Below the pieces are notes generated by a model, which was given only the letters and a program-made list of their open reading frames with translations, made no database searches and was not told the origin of the DNA. This document shows, piece by piece, positions 1 through 7,773 of a DNA stretch of 64,000 nucleotides (its first letter is position 1; each line of letters opens with the position of its first letter). The DNA comes from an uncultured Collinsella sp. (GTDB lineage: Bacteria > Actinomycetota > Coriobacteriia > Coriobacteriales > Coriobacteriaceae), in assembly GCA_900542305.1 (NCBI GenBank), contig UQMU01000003.1, positions 39,565 to 103,564 of the forward strand, in the 5' to 3' direction. The position numbers and the translations under genes are program-made.

Positions 1-1
1 C

Positions 2-355
2 GGGGCGCTGCGCAAAGGTCATCGTTATCTGTACGGACCGCTCACTATGCAGGCGCTCCAAATGGTCCATGCCGATCTGGCCGTCATGTGCCCTGGCGCT
101 TTTGTTCCCGGCTGCGGCTTTACGACCGACTTTCCGCAGATGGCCGAGACCAAAGCAGCTATGGTCGGTACCGCCCGCCAAAGCGTCGCCCTCATGGACG
201 CCAGCAAGGTTAACGGACGCGGCATGTACCGTTTTGCCGAGCTTGCCGATGTCGACACCATCGTAATGGACCGTGATCCCGATGGCGCCATCGCCACCTC
301 AATCGCCGAGACCGCCGACGACGCCCGCCCAAATCTCGTCATCGCCGGCGCTTAA
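2..355 (+). CDS. DeoR-family transcriptional regulator, C-terminal part (5' end outside window)
   Basis: The reading frame is open from base 2 and ends at TAA 353-355, so only the last 117 residues are present. They match the sugar-phosphate sensor domain of DeoR regulators: a HADLAV stretch, a G-containing loop, then TDFPQMAETKAAMVGTAR, then the LMDASKVNGRGMYRF segment and the D-x-D-T-IVMD motif. The helix-turn-helix part lies before the window. DeoR proteins repress sugar genes and are released by a phosphosugar; the target is not visible here. Confident on family, not on ligand. Confidence 0.85.
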   Translation, partial: GALRKGHRYLYGPLTMQALQMVHADLAVMCPGAFVPGCGFTTDFPQMAETKAAMVGTARQSVALMDASKVNGRGMYRFAELADVDTIVMDRDPDGAIATSIAETADDARPNLVIAGA

Positions 356-398
356 ACAAAAACCACCACAAAGGTGCGTGTCCCCTTTGTGGTGGTTT
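356..398 (-). terminator. Rho-independent terminator between convergent genes
   Basis: Arms at 361-374 (AACCACCACAAAGG) and 384-397 form a 14-bp perfect stem with a 9-base loop. The A-rich run at 354-361 becomes a T-run on the minus strand, so it fits best as the terminator of the flavodiiron gene. It probably also stops the convergent DeoR gene. Confidence 0.85.
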
Positions 399-420
399 GA
401 GCGTTAAAAGCGATATATCG

Positions 421-1581
421 CTACTTGGAAAGCTCGTCGGCGAGAGCCTCGATCTGAGCGCGCGAGGCGTCGTTGAGCGAGCCCAGCACGGTCACCTTGT
501 TCTGCGCCAGGGTGATGTCCTTCATGCCCTCGAGCTCCTTGGTCATAACCTTGGCAGCGGTGGGCGCCCAGGAGCCAGCCTCAACGAGTGCCACCGTACG
601 GTTCTGATAGGCGTGCTCGGCAAGCGTATGGATAAAGGTGCTCACGAACGGGAAGATCTCGCCCTGATAGGTGATGGAGGCGAGCACCAGACGGTCATAG
701 CGGAACGCGTCCTCAACGGCCTCGGCCATATCGTCGCGAGCTAGGTCAAAGACGGAGACCTTCTGGCCACGGGCCTCGAGCGCAGAAGCGAGCTCCTCAA
801 CGGCAGCCTTCAGATGACCATACACACTCGCATAGGCAATCGTGATGCCCTCGTCCTCGGGCTGATAGCTCGACCAGGTGTTGTAGGTGTCGAGGTAATA
901 GCCCAGGTTCTCGCTAAGAACAGGACCGTGAAGCGGGCAGATGATCTGGATGTCCAGACCGGCGGCCTTCTTGAGCACGGCCTGCACAAACTTGCCGAAC
1001 TTTCCAACGATGCCAAAGTAGTAACGGCGTGCCTCGCAGGCCCAGCCCTCGGGATCCTCGATGTCGTTGGCGCCAAACTTGCCAAAGCCGTCGGCACTAA
1101 AGAGCACCTTGTCGGTGGACTCGTAGGAGAAGAGCACCTCGGGCCAGTGCACGTTGGGGGCGCCGACAAACGTCAGGCTGTGGCCGCCCAGGTCGAGCGC
1201 GTCGCCATCTTTGACGACCATCTTGCGCTCGGGGAAGTCGGTGCCAAAGTAGTTGACCATCATGCGGAAAGCGCCCATGCTTGCCACAATCTGCGCCTGG
1301 GGATAGCGCTCCATAAAGGCGGCGATACCGGCGGAGTGATCGGGCTCCATGTGATGGACAACCAAGTAGTCGGGCGTACGGCCATCGAGCACGGCCTCGA
1401 GGTTGCCGAGCCACTCGTCAACAAAACCGCCGTCGACTGAATCGGCGACAGCGATCTTTTCGCCCAAGATAACGTAGCTGTTGTATGCCATACCGTTCTC
1501 GGACACATCGTACTGGCCCTCGAACAGGTCAATGTCGTGATCGTTGACGCCAATGTAGCGGATATCCTTGGTGATCTCCAT
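421..1581 (-). CDS. fprA: Flavodiiron protein (A-type flavoprotein, NO/O2 reductase)
   Basis: This 386-residue protein has an N-terminal metallo-beta-lactamase-like diiron domain and a C-terminal flavodoxin domain. The ligand set H77-x-E79-x-D81-H82 (HHMEPDHS) is followed by NVHWPE, SADGFG and CPLHGP, which carry the other expected His/Asp ligands. The flavodoxin half begins near ITIAYASVYGH. Flavodiiron proteins reduce O2 to water or NO to N2O in the cytoplasm of anaerobes, usually fed by rubredoxin or a similar donor; no rubredoxin domain is attached. The start at 1581 was preferred to an upstream ATG (1644) because AGGAGG lies just before it. It is monocistronic, and the next gene upstream is a LacI regulator. 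Confidence 0.93.
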   Translation of the reverse strand: MEITKDIRYIGVNDHDIDLFEGQYDVSENGMAYNSYVILGEKIAVADSVDGGFVDEWLGNLEAVLDGRTPDYLVVHHMEPDHSAGIAAFMERYPQAQIVASMGAFRMMVNYFGTDFPERKMVVKDGDALDLGGHSLTFVGAPNVHWPEVLFSYESTDKVLFSADGFGKFGANDIEDPEGWACEARRYYFGIVGKFGKFVQAVLKKAAGLDIQIICPLHGPVLSENLGYYLDTYNTWSSYQPEDEGITIAYASVYGHLKAAVEELASALEARGQKVSVFDLARDDMAEAVEDAFRYDRLVLASITYQGEIFPFVSTFIHTLAEHAYQNRTVALVEAGSWAPTAAKVMTKELEGMKDITLAQNKVTVLGSLNDASRAQIEALADELSK

Positions 1582-1710
1582 CAGGCAAAGCCTCCTAGAT
1601 AGACAAAAGAGCCCGTCTATCATAGCACTCGCCTTTATAGCCACGGCTATCTGTCAGCATCCTTATCGATTGTTATTGAGGCGAAATATACCGCTGTTGA
1701 CCTGCAAAAA

Positions 1711-2742
1711 CTATACGCGTGGTATCGCCGTGGTATGTCGAATAATGAGCTGGCCGGGAATACGAATGGCAACGGTTTTGCCCGCCGTACCCGCCTCGGG
1801 AACCGCATGCTCAAACACCTCGCGTCCGCGCTGATGTAGATCGAATCGCACGGTCGTGAGCTCGTTGTGTGCCACAAAATCATCGAGTGAATCGTCGACG
1901 CCCACCACGCTTACGTCCTCGGGCACGCGCAGGCCGCTATCACGCAGCGCGGCAATCGCGCCATTTGCCATCTGGTCGTTTGCCGCATAGATCGCCGTCA
2001 TGGCGTGGTCGTGCTCGGCCAGATATCTGCCGGCCTCGTAACCGCTATTGGCAGACCAGTCGCCCTCGAGCGGCTCTGCCGGCTCGATGTGCTTACGCTC
2101 GAGCGCATCCTGCCAGCCGGCGCGACGGAACTGCTCATCGACCGAGAACGACGGGCCGCCGATATAACGAATCTGCTCGTGTCCCAGCTCAAACAGATGA
2201 TCCATGAGCAACAGCGAGCAGCCGTAATGGTCGGAATCGACCGTGGTCACGCGCGGATGTGCGTACATGGTAACGATGACCGTGCCAATGCCCGGCAGTG
2301 GATCAAACGTCTCGAAATCGGGCGCCATGCGGCTCATGCCGATGATGATGCCGTCCACCGGCAATGCGGCCATACGACGCGTGGCCTCGGCAAGCGAAAA
2401 CTCCTCGGTCTTGGACATCTCGACCAACGTGATGGCGCAATTATGCTCGCGAGCAGCGCTGGCGATGCCGTCGATCATTGAGAGGTTGCCAAACTTGGTG
2501 ACATCGTTGACGCACAGGCCGACCGAATGGTAGCGACCGTCGCGCAGCGAGCGACCGGCATAACTCGGACGAAAGCCGAGCTCTTGCATAGCGGCCTGCA
2601 CGCGCTGGCGCGTCTGCTCGTTAACGTTGGGCAAGCCGTTGGCGACGCGCGAAACCGTCTGCTGCGAAACGCCGGCAGCGCGGGCGACGTCGGCCATGGA
2701 GACCGGACGCGAACTGGTATCGTTGGACGGGCGCCTTGCCAC
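1711..2742 (-). CDS. LacI-family regulator of the divergent galKT genes
   Basis: A 343-residue LacI/GalR repressor. The N-terminal helix-turn-helix is MADVARAAGVSQQTVSRVAN, then a hinge with GFRPSYAGRSLRDG and a periplasmic-binding-protein-like sugar domain ending in the VSVVGVDDSLDDF segment. The start is a GTG (2740-2742) preceded by AAGGTGA. It is transcribed away from galK, and the 338-bp gap between them holds three copies of a TGTTAACGTACTCAT-type site, so autoregulation and control of galKT are likely. It is one of four LacI paralogues in the window that share the QTVSR or KTVSR recognition-helix pattern. The effector is unknown; a galactose-related sugar is an inference from position. 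Confidence 0.9.
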   Translation of the reverse strand: MARRPSNDTSSRPVSMADVARAAGVSQQTVSRVANGLPNVNEQTRQRVQAAMQELGFRPSYAGRSLRDGRYHSVGLCVNDVTKFGNLSMIDGIASAAREHNCAITLVEMSKTEEFSLAEATRRMAALPVDGIIIGMSRMAPDFETFDPLPGIGTVIVTMYAHPRVTTVDSDHYGCSLLLMDHLFELGHEQIRYIGGPSFSVDEQFRRAGWQDALERKHIEPAEPLEGDWSANSGYEAGRYLAEHDHAMTAIYAANDQMANGAIAALRDSGLRVPEDVSVVGVDDSLDDFVAHNELTTVRFDLHQRGREVFEHAVPEAGTAGKTVAIRIPGQLIIRHTTAIPRV

Positions 2743-2834
2743 AGGATCACCTTCACCCTTGCGAGATCTGAATAGCGTGCATGCCGGCCCGGGCAGTAAT
2801 ACATCCCGCGCCGAGGCCCGCTATCGTCGGACGC

Positions 2835-2850
2835 ATGTTAACGTACTCTA
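2835..2850. promoter_or_regulatory. Putative operator O1 of the gal LacI regulator
   Basis: ATGTTAACGTACTCTA, first of three near-identical sites in the gap between the LacI gene and galK. It lies closest to the LacI gene and so could mediate autoregulation. Confidence 0.6.
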
Positions 2851-2896
2851 CTTTTTCTATCTGCATCTTTTCTGCTTTATAAGTCCATACGGCAGT

Positions 2897-2929
2897 ACCG
2901 TTCACGGCTGAATTTCTACCGATTACCAG
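2897..2929 (+). promoter_or_regulatory. Paired 21-bp-spaced dyad element, galKT copy
   Basis: ACCGTTCACGG starts at 2897 and ACCGATTACC starts at 2918, exactly 21 bp apart, with an AT-rich spacer. The same arrangement recurs upstream of six other sugar transcription units in the window. A GTGACA hexamer at 2941 could be a -35 box about one helical turn downstream, which would fit an activator site. The cognate protein is unknown. Confidence 0.55.
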
Positions 2930-2956
2930 ATTCTCAAAAAGTGACAAGCGTTGTGT

Positions 2957-2974
2957 TATGAGTACGTTAACATA
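2957..2974. promoter_or_regulatory. Putative operator O2 of the gal LacI regulator
   Basis: TATGAGTACGTTAACATA is the reverse complement of the TGTTAACGTACTCATA consensus. It lies 107 bp before the galK start, where it would overlap a promoter. Confidence 0.65.
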
Positions 2975-3021
2975 GCCCATAATGTGCGGCATCGTGAATG
3001 CTGAGTTCACGCCGCTTTAAG

Positions 3022-3039
3022 TTGTTAACGTACTCATAA
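3022..3039. promoter_or_regulatory. Putative operator O3 of the gal LacI regulator
   Basis: TTGTTAACGTACTCATAA, third site, 42 bp before galK. Together with the two upstream sites it could allow looping or roadblock repression. Confidence 0.65.
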
Positions 3040-3080
3040 CGACGCAAAACCCACCAGGGCGCGCCAAGGAAAGGACTCCC

Positions 3081-4286
3081 ATGACCACCCCCGACGAAAA
3101 GACATTCGCCACGCTCACCAAGCTGTTCGAAGAGGAGTTTGGCCCCATCGGCGACCGCCAGGTGCTCTACGTGCACGCGCCCGGCCGTTCCGAGATCAGC
3201 GGCAACCACACCGACCACGAGGGCGGCCACGTTATCGCCGGCTCGCTCGATGTCGCCGTTGACGGCATCGCCGTGGCAACCGACTCCAACAAGATTCGCG
3301 TCGCCGACGAGGGCTATCCTACGTTTGAAATCATGCTCGACACGCTGGATATTCAAGAGTCCGAGAAGGGCACGTCCGCGGGCCTCGTCCGCGGCATGGC
3401 CCACGAGATTGCAGCCCTTGGCGTTGAGCCCCACGGCTTCGATTTCGCCTTCACCTGCTCCGTCCCCTCGGGCGGCGGTCTTTCCAGCTCTGCCGCCGTC
3501 GAGGCCGCGTACGGTCGCGCCATGGAAACCCTCTGGGGCGCACCCGCCATCGAGCCCGTCGCGCTCGCGCAGATGAGCCAGCGCACCGAGAACAACTATT
3601 ACGGCAAGCCCTGCGGTCTGATGGACCAGGCCGCCGTGTGCCTGGGCGGCCTTGCCTACATGGACTTTGAGGACCAGGCTCAGCCTAAAACCCAGAAGCT
3701 CGAGCTCAACTTTGAGGATCACGGCTATGCGCTCGTGCTCGTTAAAGTCGGTGCCGACCACGTGGCCGCCACCGACGACTACGCCGCCGTTCCGCGCGAG
3801 ATGCAGGACGTTGCCGCCGAGTTTGGCAAGGCACGCCTGTGCGAGGTCGACGTTGCCGATTTTGACGCCAAGCTCCCCGAGCTGCGCGCCAAGCTGGGCG
3901 ACCGCGCCTGCCTGCGCGCCGTCCACTACTGGTACGAGAACGGCCTGGTCGACAAGCGCTGGGCTGCTCTGAACGCCGGCGACATCGATCAGTTCCTGGT
4001 CCTGACGCGCGAGTCCGGCGCCAGCTCTGCCATGTACCTACAGAATGTCGTTGCCAAGCTGGGCTCCGAGCAGCCCTCGATGTATGCCCTGGCACTGGCC
4101 GAGCACGTGCTCGACGGCCGTGGCGCCGTCCGTATCCACGGTGGCGGCTTTGGTGGCACCATCCAGGCCTTCGTGCCGCTCGACCTGGTCGACACCTTTA
4201 TCACCAAGATGAACGGCTGGCTAGGCGAGGGCTCTGCCCGCCACTACGCAATTTCTGACAAGGGGGCTTACGCGGCATGGCTGTAA
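3081..4286 (+). CDS. galK: Galactokinase
   Basis: A 401-residue GHMP kinase that phosphorylates galactose at C1 in the Leloir pathway. The galactokinase signature is present but divergent: GRSEISGNHTDHEGG, where most galactokinases have a GEHTDY core. The ATP loop PSGGGLSSSAA, the GLMDQ motif and the C-terminal GGGFGGT motif are all clear. The start ATG at 3081 follows GGAAAGGA. galT overlaps its last 10 bases, so the two are translationally coupled. Regulation is probably by the divergent LacI protein through three operators. No galE lies nearby. Confidence 0.93.
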   Translation: MTTPDEKTFATLTKLFEEEFGPIGDRQVLYVHAPGRSEISGNHTDHEGGHVIAGSLDVAVDGIAVATDSNKIRVADEGYPTFEIMLDTLDIQESEKGTSAGLVRGMAHEIAALGVEPHGFDFAFTCSVPSGGGLSSSAAVEAAYGRAMETLWGAPAIEPVALAQMSQRTENNYYGKPCGLMDQAAVCLGGLAYMDFEDQAQPKTQKLELNFEDHGYALVLVKVGADHVAATDDYAAVPREMQDVAAEFGKARLCEVDVADFDAKLPELRAKLGDRACLRAVHYWYENGLVDKRWAALNAGDIDQFLVLTRESGASSAMYLQNVVAKLGSEQPSMYALALAEHVLDGRGAVRIHGGGFGGTIQAFVPLDLVDTFITKMNGWLGEGSARHYAISDKGAYAAWL

Positions 4287-5905
4287 TGACTGACGTGCGC
4301 GAGGCCGCGCAGAACCTGATCGAGTACGCTATCCACCGATCGATGATCGGCCAGGACGATCGCATCTGGGCATACAACACCATTCTGGAGTGCATCGGCG
4401 CCACGGGTCCCGCACTCGACATGGCTTGGGCGCTCAAGACCGAGAAGATTTCTCTCTTGCACCCCGATACACTCCCCGACTTTGACCTGGAGGGCACGCT
4501 TGCCGTGCTTTCCGAGGCCGCCGTGGCCAACGGTGCTGCCGAGGACACGGCGTCGGGCCGCGACCGGATCGCCATGCGCATCATGGGCGGGCTCATGCCG
4601 AGGCCTTCGGTTGTAAACGAGGAATTCAACGGCCGCATGGGCGTCAACGAGCCCCGCGCCGCGACCGACTGGTTCTACGGCCTGTGCTGTGACGCCGGTT
4701 ACGTGCGCCGCGCCGCCATCGCGCGCAACATCAAATGGAGCGCTTCCACCAACTGGGGTGACCTGGAGATCACCATCAACCTGTCAAAGCCCGAAAAGGA
4801 CCCGCGCGATATTGCCGCAGCCGGTGCCGCCAAAAACACGGGCGAGAAGTATCCCGCCTGCCAGCTCTGCATCGAAAACGAGGGCTACCCTGGACGCTCC
4901 GCTGCAGCCGACGGCGGCGCTCACCCCGCCCGCCAGAATCTGCGCGTTATCCCCATTGAGCTCGACGGCGAGCGCTGGGGCTTCCAGTACAGCCCGTACG
5001 CGTACTTTAACGAGCACTGCATTGCCATGAGCTCCAAGCATCGCCCGATGCACGTCGACCGCAAGGGCCTGACCTGTCTGCTCGACTTTGTGGACCTGTT
5101 CCCGCACTACTTTATTGGCTCTAACGCCGACCTGCCCATCGTGGGCGGCTCGATTCTGTCGCACGACCACTTCCAGGGCGGCGCGCACGAGTTCCCCATG
5201 ATGCATGCCGCCGAGATCTCGCAGTTTAGCGTGCCCGGCTTTGACCAGGTCAGCGGCACCGTGTTGCAGTGGCCGCTTTCGGTGCTGCGACTGCGCTCGC
5301 ACGACCGCGCCCAGTTGCTCGACGCCGCCGAGAAGATTATTCTCGCCTGGCGCGAGTGGACCGATGAGTCGGTCGGCGTCGTCGCGCACACAGCCGATGG
5401 CGTGGCGCACAACACCGTGACGCCCGTCATCCGCCGCGTCGACTCCCGCGGCAATGCCGGCGGCGAAATCTACGAGGCCTACCTGGCGCTTCGCTGCAAT
5501 ATCACGACCGACGAGCACCCGCTAGGCGTTTTCCACCCACATGCCGAGTACCACCACATTAAGAAGGAGAACATCGGCCTGATCGAAGTCATGGGCCTTG
5601 CCATTCTGCCGCCGCGCCTGGTTCCCGAGCTTGGCGCTGTCCGTGAGCATCTGCTGGCAGCCAAGGTCGATGCCAGCTACGACCTTGCCGGTGCGCTCGA
5701 GGGCGATGATCTTTGCCGCAGCCACGCCGCATGGGCTGAGGACGTCTTTGCCCGCCGCGCCGACGAGCTTACGGCCGACAACGCCATCGATATCCTGCAC
5801 GAGGAGGTCGGCGTGGTGTTTGGCCACGTGCTCGACAACGCCGGCGTCTTTAAGTGGGACGAGGCAGGACGTGCCGCCCAGCAGCGCTTTATCGACTCGC
5901 TGTAG
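4277..5905 (+). CDS. galT: UDP-glucose--hexose-1-phosphate uridylyltransferase, class II
   Basis: A 542-residue GalT of the second family (Firmicutes type), which exchanges UMP between UDP-glucose and galactose-1-phosphate. Visible landmarks are RPSVVNEEFN near the N-terminus, GGSILSHDHFQGG in the middle and HPHAEYHHIK towards the C-terminus, the histidine-rich nucleotidyl-transfer motifs of this class. The length is much greater than class I GalT and typical of class II. The start at 4277 follows AGGGGG; an internal ATG at 4286 overlaps the galK stop as TAATG and is the alternative. Confidence 0.93.
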   Translation: MAVMTDVREAAQNLIEYAIHRSMIGQDDRIWAYNTILECIGATGPALDMAWALKTEKISLLHPDTLPDFDLEGTLAVLSEAAVANGAAEDTASGRDRIAMRIMGGLMPRPSVVNEEFNGRMGVNEPRAATDWFYGLCCDAGYVRRAAIARNIKWSASTNWGDLEITINLSKPEKDPRDIAAAGAAKNTGEKYPACQLCIENEGYPGRSAAADGGAHPARQNLRVIPIELDGERWGFQYSPYAYFNEHCIAMSSKHRPMHVDRKGLTCLLDFVDLFPHYFIGSNADLPIVGGSILSHDHFQGGAHEFPMMHAAEISQFSVPGFDQVSGTVLQWPLSVLRLRSHDRAQLLDAAEKIILAWREWTDESVGVVAHTADGVAHNTVTPVIRRVDSRGNAGGEIYEAYLALRCNITTDEHPLGVFHPHAEYHHIKKENIGLIEVMGLAILPPRLVPELGAVREHLLAAKVDASYDLAGALEGDDLCRSHAAWAEDVFARRADELTADNAIDILHEEVGVVFGHVLDNAGVFKWDEAGRAAQQRFIDSL

Positions 5906-5960
5906 AGCACAGACCCGGACGCTCAACGGCAGCCCCCACGACATAGCCACCTACACGACA

Positions 5961-6000
5961 ACGGCGCCCGCCGGCAACATCGCCGGCGGGCGCCGTTTTC
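5961..6000 (+). terminator. Terminator of the galKT operon
   Basis: A perfect 15-bp stem (5961-5975 with 5982-5996, core GCGCCCGCCGGC) and 6-base loop are followed by TTTTC. It lies 55 bases after the galT stop. Confidence 0.9.
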
Positions 6001-6031
6001 TGATGCAAGGGTAGCTAATTTGCACCAAAAC

Positions 6032-6067
6032 AAGGAGTGTTCCAAACTGCCGGCAGAGAAGGAGCGC
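6032..6067. repeat. REP-like repeat, AACTGCCGGC family, left flank of the ATPase gene
   Basis: AAGGAGTGTTCCAAACTGCC begins a roughly 36-bp sequence that recurs in the same orientation at 7541-7576, just after the ATPase gene. A longer palindromic copy is at 59134-59191. Confidence 0.7.
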
Positions 6068-6086
6068 CCCAGGTGCCGACCTAAAC

Positions 6087-6175
6087 CCCACATTATTCGA
6101 TGGAAAAACGTGGTTACCTCCCACATTATTCGATGGAAAAACGTGGTTTACTCCCACATTTTTCGATGGAAAGAC
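6087..6175 (+). repeat. Three tandem 33-bp direct repeats upstream of the ATPase gene
   Basis: Units start at 6087, 6120 and 6153, a strict 33-bp period. The core is CCCACATTATTCGATGGAAA followed by AACGTGG; the third unit has a T for A change and a degenerate end. Ends CCACATT and AACGTGG are inversely related. They lie 41 bp before the ATPase start and are candidate protein-binding sites. Confidence 0.75.
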
Positions 6176-6215
6176 CAAGACGGTCTTATACTAACCATGA
6201 TCGTTAGGGGGCAGT

Positions 6216-7517
6216 ATGCAGCGACAGCTAATGGACGAACTCATCGCTTGGAAATCTAGGGCAAACCGCAAGCCCCTCCTGCTTAAGGGAGCCCGCCAGA
6301 CGGGAAAAACCTGGCTTCTCAACGAATTCGCAGGCCAGCAGTATCAAAACGTCATCCGTTTTGACTTTATGCTCGAACCGGGCGCACGTTCGCTGTTCGA
6401 CGGAAGCCTTGACCCCAAACGCATCATCTCCCAGATAGAGCTCCTGCGCGGCCAGACCATAACGCCGACAGACACGCTCATCATCTTCGACGAAATCCAA
6501 GAGGCACCGCGTGGCATCACCTCGCTCAAATACTTCAACGAGCTGGCGCCGGAATACCATATCATGGCAGCCGGCTCCTATATGGGGCTCGCGCTCCGAC
6601 GCGAAAACGAGTCGTTCCCCGTCGGCAAGATCGACCAGCTTACCATGCGCCCCATGGGGTTTGTCGAGTTCGTTCGTGCCGTCGATGGCGATCCGCTCGC
6701 AGATGCCATCCTTGCCGCAGACATGGACCTGCTGGCGAACGTTTCCGAAAAGCTCGAGCGCCTGCTCAAGGAATACCTCGTTGTCGGTGGCATGCCAGAA
6801 GTTGTCTCCGCTTTCGCCGCCTCCCACGATTTCATCGAGGCCCGCAGGCTTCAGCAGCAAATCATCGAAGCTTACGAATCCGATTTTGGCAAGCATGCGC
6901 CAGCCCGCATCGTCGAGCGCATGAGGCTGGTTTGGAAATCCCTTCCCGGCCAGCTCGCAAAGGAAAACAAGAAGTTCGTCTACGGCGCGCTTCGTCCCGG
7001 GGCGCGCGCACGCGATTTTGAGGAAAGCCTCCAGTGGCTCATGGACTATGGAATCGTTCATAAGGTACCACGTGTTTCCGCCCTAAGAGCACCGCTCACA
7101 AGCTACGAGGATCTCTCGGGCTTCAAGCTGTTCTGCATCGACACCGGCATCCTCGGAGCACTCTCCGGCCTCACGCCAGCCATTGTTCTGAACGGGCCCG
7201 CTGTTTTTACGGAGTTCAAAGGCTCGCTGACCGAGCAATACGTCGCACAGGAGCTTTTGCTCCAAGGCAATACTCCCGCGTATTGGTCATCCTCCTCCGG
7301 CAATGCAGAGACTGACTTTGCCGTCGACCATGCGGGGACCGTGCTTCCGCTCGAGGTCAAGGCGGCAGAGAATCTCAAAGCAAAGAGCCTGAGGATTGCC
7401 TGCGAGAAGTTCAAGCTCGAGCGCTGCGTGAGAACATCGTTAGCGGCATATAGAGACGAAGGCACGCTCGTCAATATTCCGCTCTGGGAGATTGGGCAAA
7501 TCGACAAGCTGGCATAG
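6216..7517 (+). CDS. AAA-type ATPase with C-terminal DUF4143-like domain
   Basis: A 433-residue protein. The Walker A motif is GARQTGKT near residue 25 and Walker B is TLIIFDEIQ near residue 90. The C-terminal half resembles DUF4143 and ends with a PD-(D/E)XK-like signature, ETDFAV then LPLEVKA. Families with this layout are common in gut anaerobes and are of unproven function; some are suspected toxin-antitoxin or mobile accessory genes. It sits alone between the gal and lac operons, preceded by three 33-bp repeats and flanked by direct REP-like repeats, which suggests acquisition as a unit. Confidence 0.85.
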   Translation: MQRQLMDELIAWKSRANRKPLLLKGARQTGKTWLLNEFAGQQYQNVIRFDFMLEPGARSLFDGSLDPKRIISQIELLRGQTITPTDTLIIFDEIQEAPRGITSLKYFNELAPEYHIMAAGSYMGLALRRENESFPVGKIDQLTMRPMGFVEFVRAVDGDPLADAILAADMDLLANVSEKLERLLKEYLVVGGMPEVVSAFAASHDFIEARRLQQQIIEAYESDFGKHAPARIVERMRLVWKSLPGQLAKENKKFVYGALRPGARARDFEESLQWLMDYGIVHKVPRVSALRAPLTSYEDLSGFKLFCIDTGILGALSGLTPAIVLNGPAVFTEFKGSLTEQYVAQELLLQGNTPAYWSSSSGNAETDFAVDHAGTVLPLEVKAAENLKAKSLRIACEKFKLERCVRTSLAAYRDEGTLVNIPLWEIGQIDKLA

Positions 7518-7540
7518 GCGCTGTGGAGGGGGTGCCCCGT

Positions 7541-7576
7541 AAGGAGTGTCCCAAACTGCCGGCAAAAAAGGAACGT
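7541..7576. repeat. REP-like repeat, AACTGCCGGC family, right flank of the ATPase gene
   Basis: AAGGAGTGTCCCAAACTGCC begins this copy; it matches 6032-6067 in the same orientation, starting 24 bases after the ATPase stop. Confidence 0.7.
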
Positions 7577-7633
7577 CTCTATCTGCCGCATTCCCGAAGC
7601 AAGGCAACGCCGATGTTTTGGCAACGGCAGCGA

Positions 7634-7732
7634 GCGGGCCGCATTTGAGACAAGGTGACGTGAAACGAAAGGGCGCCGACCTTCTGGTCGCGCCCTTGAA
7701 GTTGAACGTCAGATTGTCCAAATGCGGTCCGC
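7634..7732. repeat. Nested 99-bp imperfect palindrome downstream of lacC
   Basis: Outer arms 7634-7647 and 7719-7732 (GCGGGCCGCATTTG, 13 of 14 paired) enclose a second stem (GAC-N4-TGACGT near 7649 with its partner near 7708) and a central hairpin GGGCGCCGACC/GGTCGCGCCC at 7671-7695. On the minus strand it lies just after lacC and could be a complex terminator or a structured RNA. It may equally be a palindromic mobile repeat. Confidence 0.6.
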
Positions 7733-7746
7733 GCAGCGTCGAGCCG

Positions 7747-7771
7747 TTACGCGGTTCGTAGAACCGCGTAA
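7747..7771 (-). terminator. Hairpin directly after the lacC stop
   Basis: TTACGCGGTTC and its exact complement flank a 3-base loop, ending two bases from the lacC stop codon. There is no T-run, so it may protect the mRNA end rather than terminate; the palindrome at 7634-7732 may do the terminating. Confidence 0.5.
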
Positions 7772-7773
7772 CT

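Noticed and set aside
5906..6215. Possible small gene between galT and the ATPase
   Set aside because: The short frames follow the terminator, REP element and 33-bp repeats and show no ribosome site or family.
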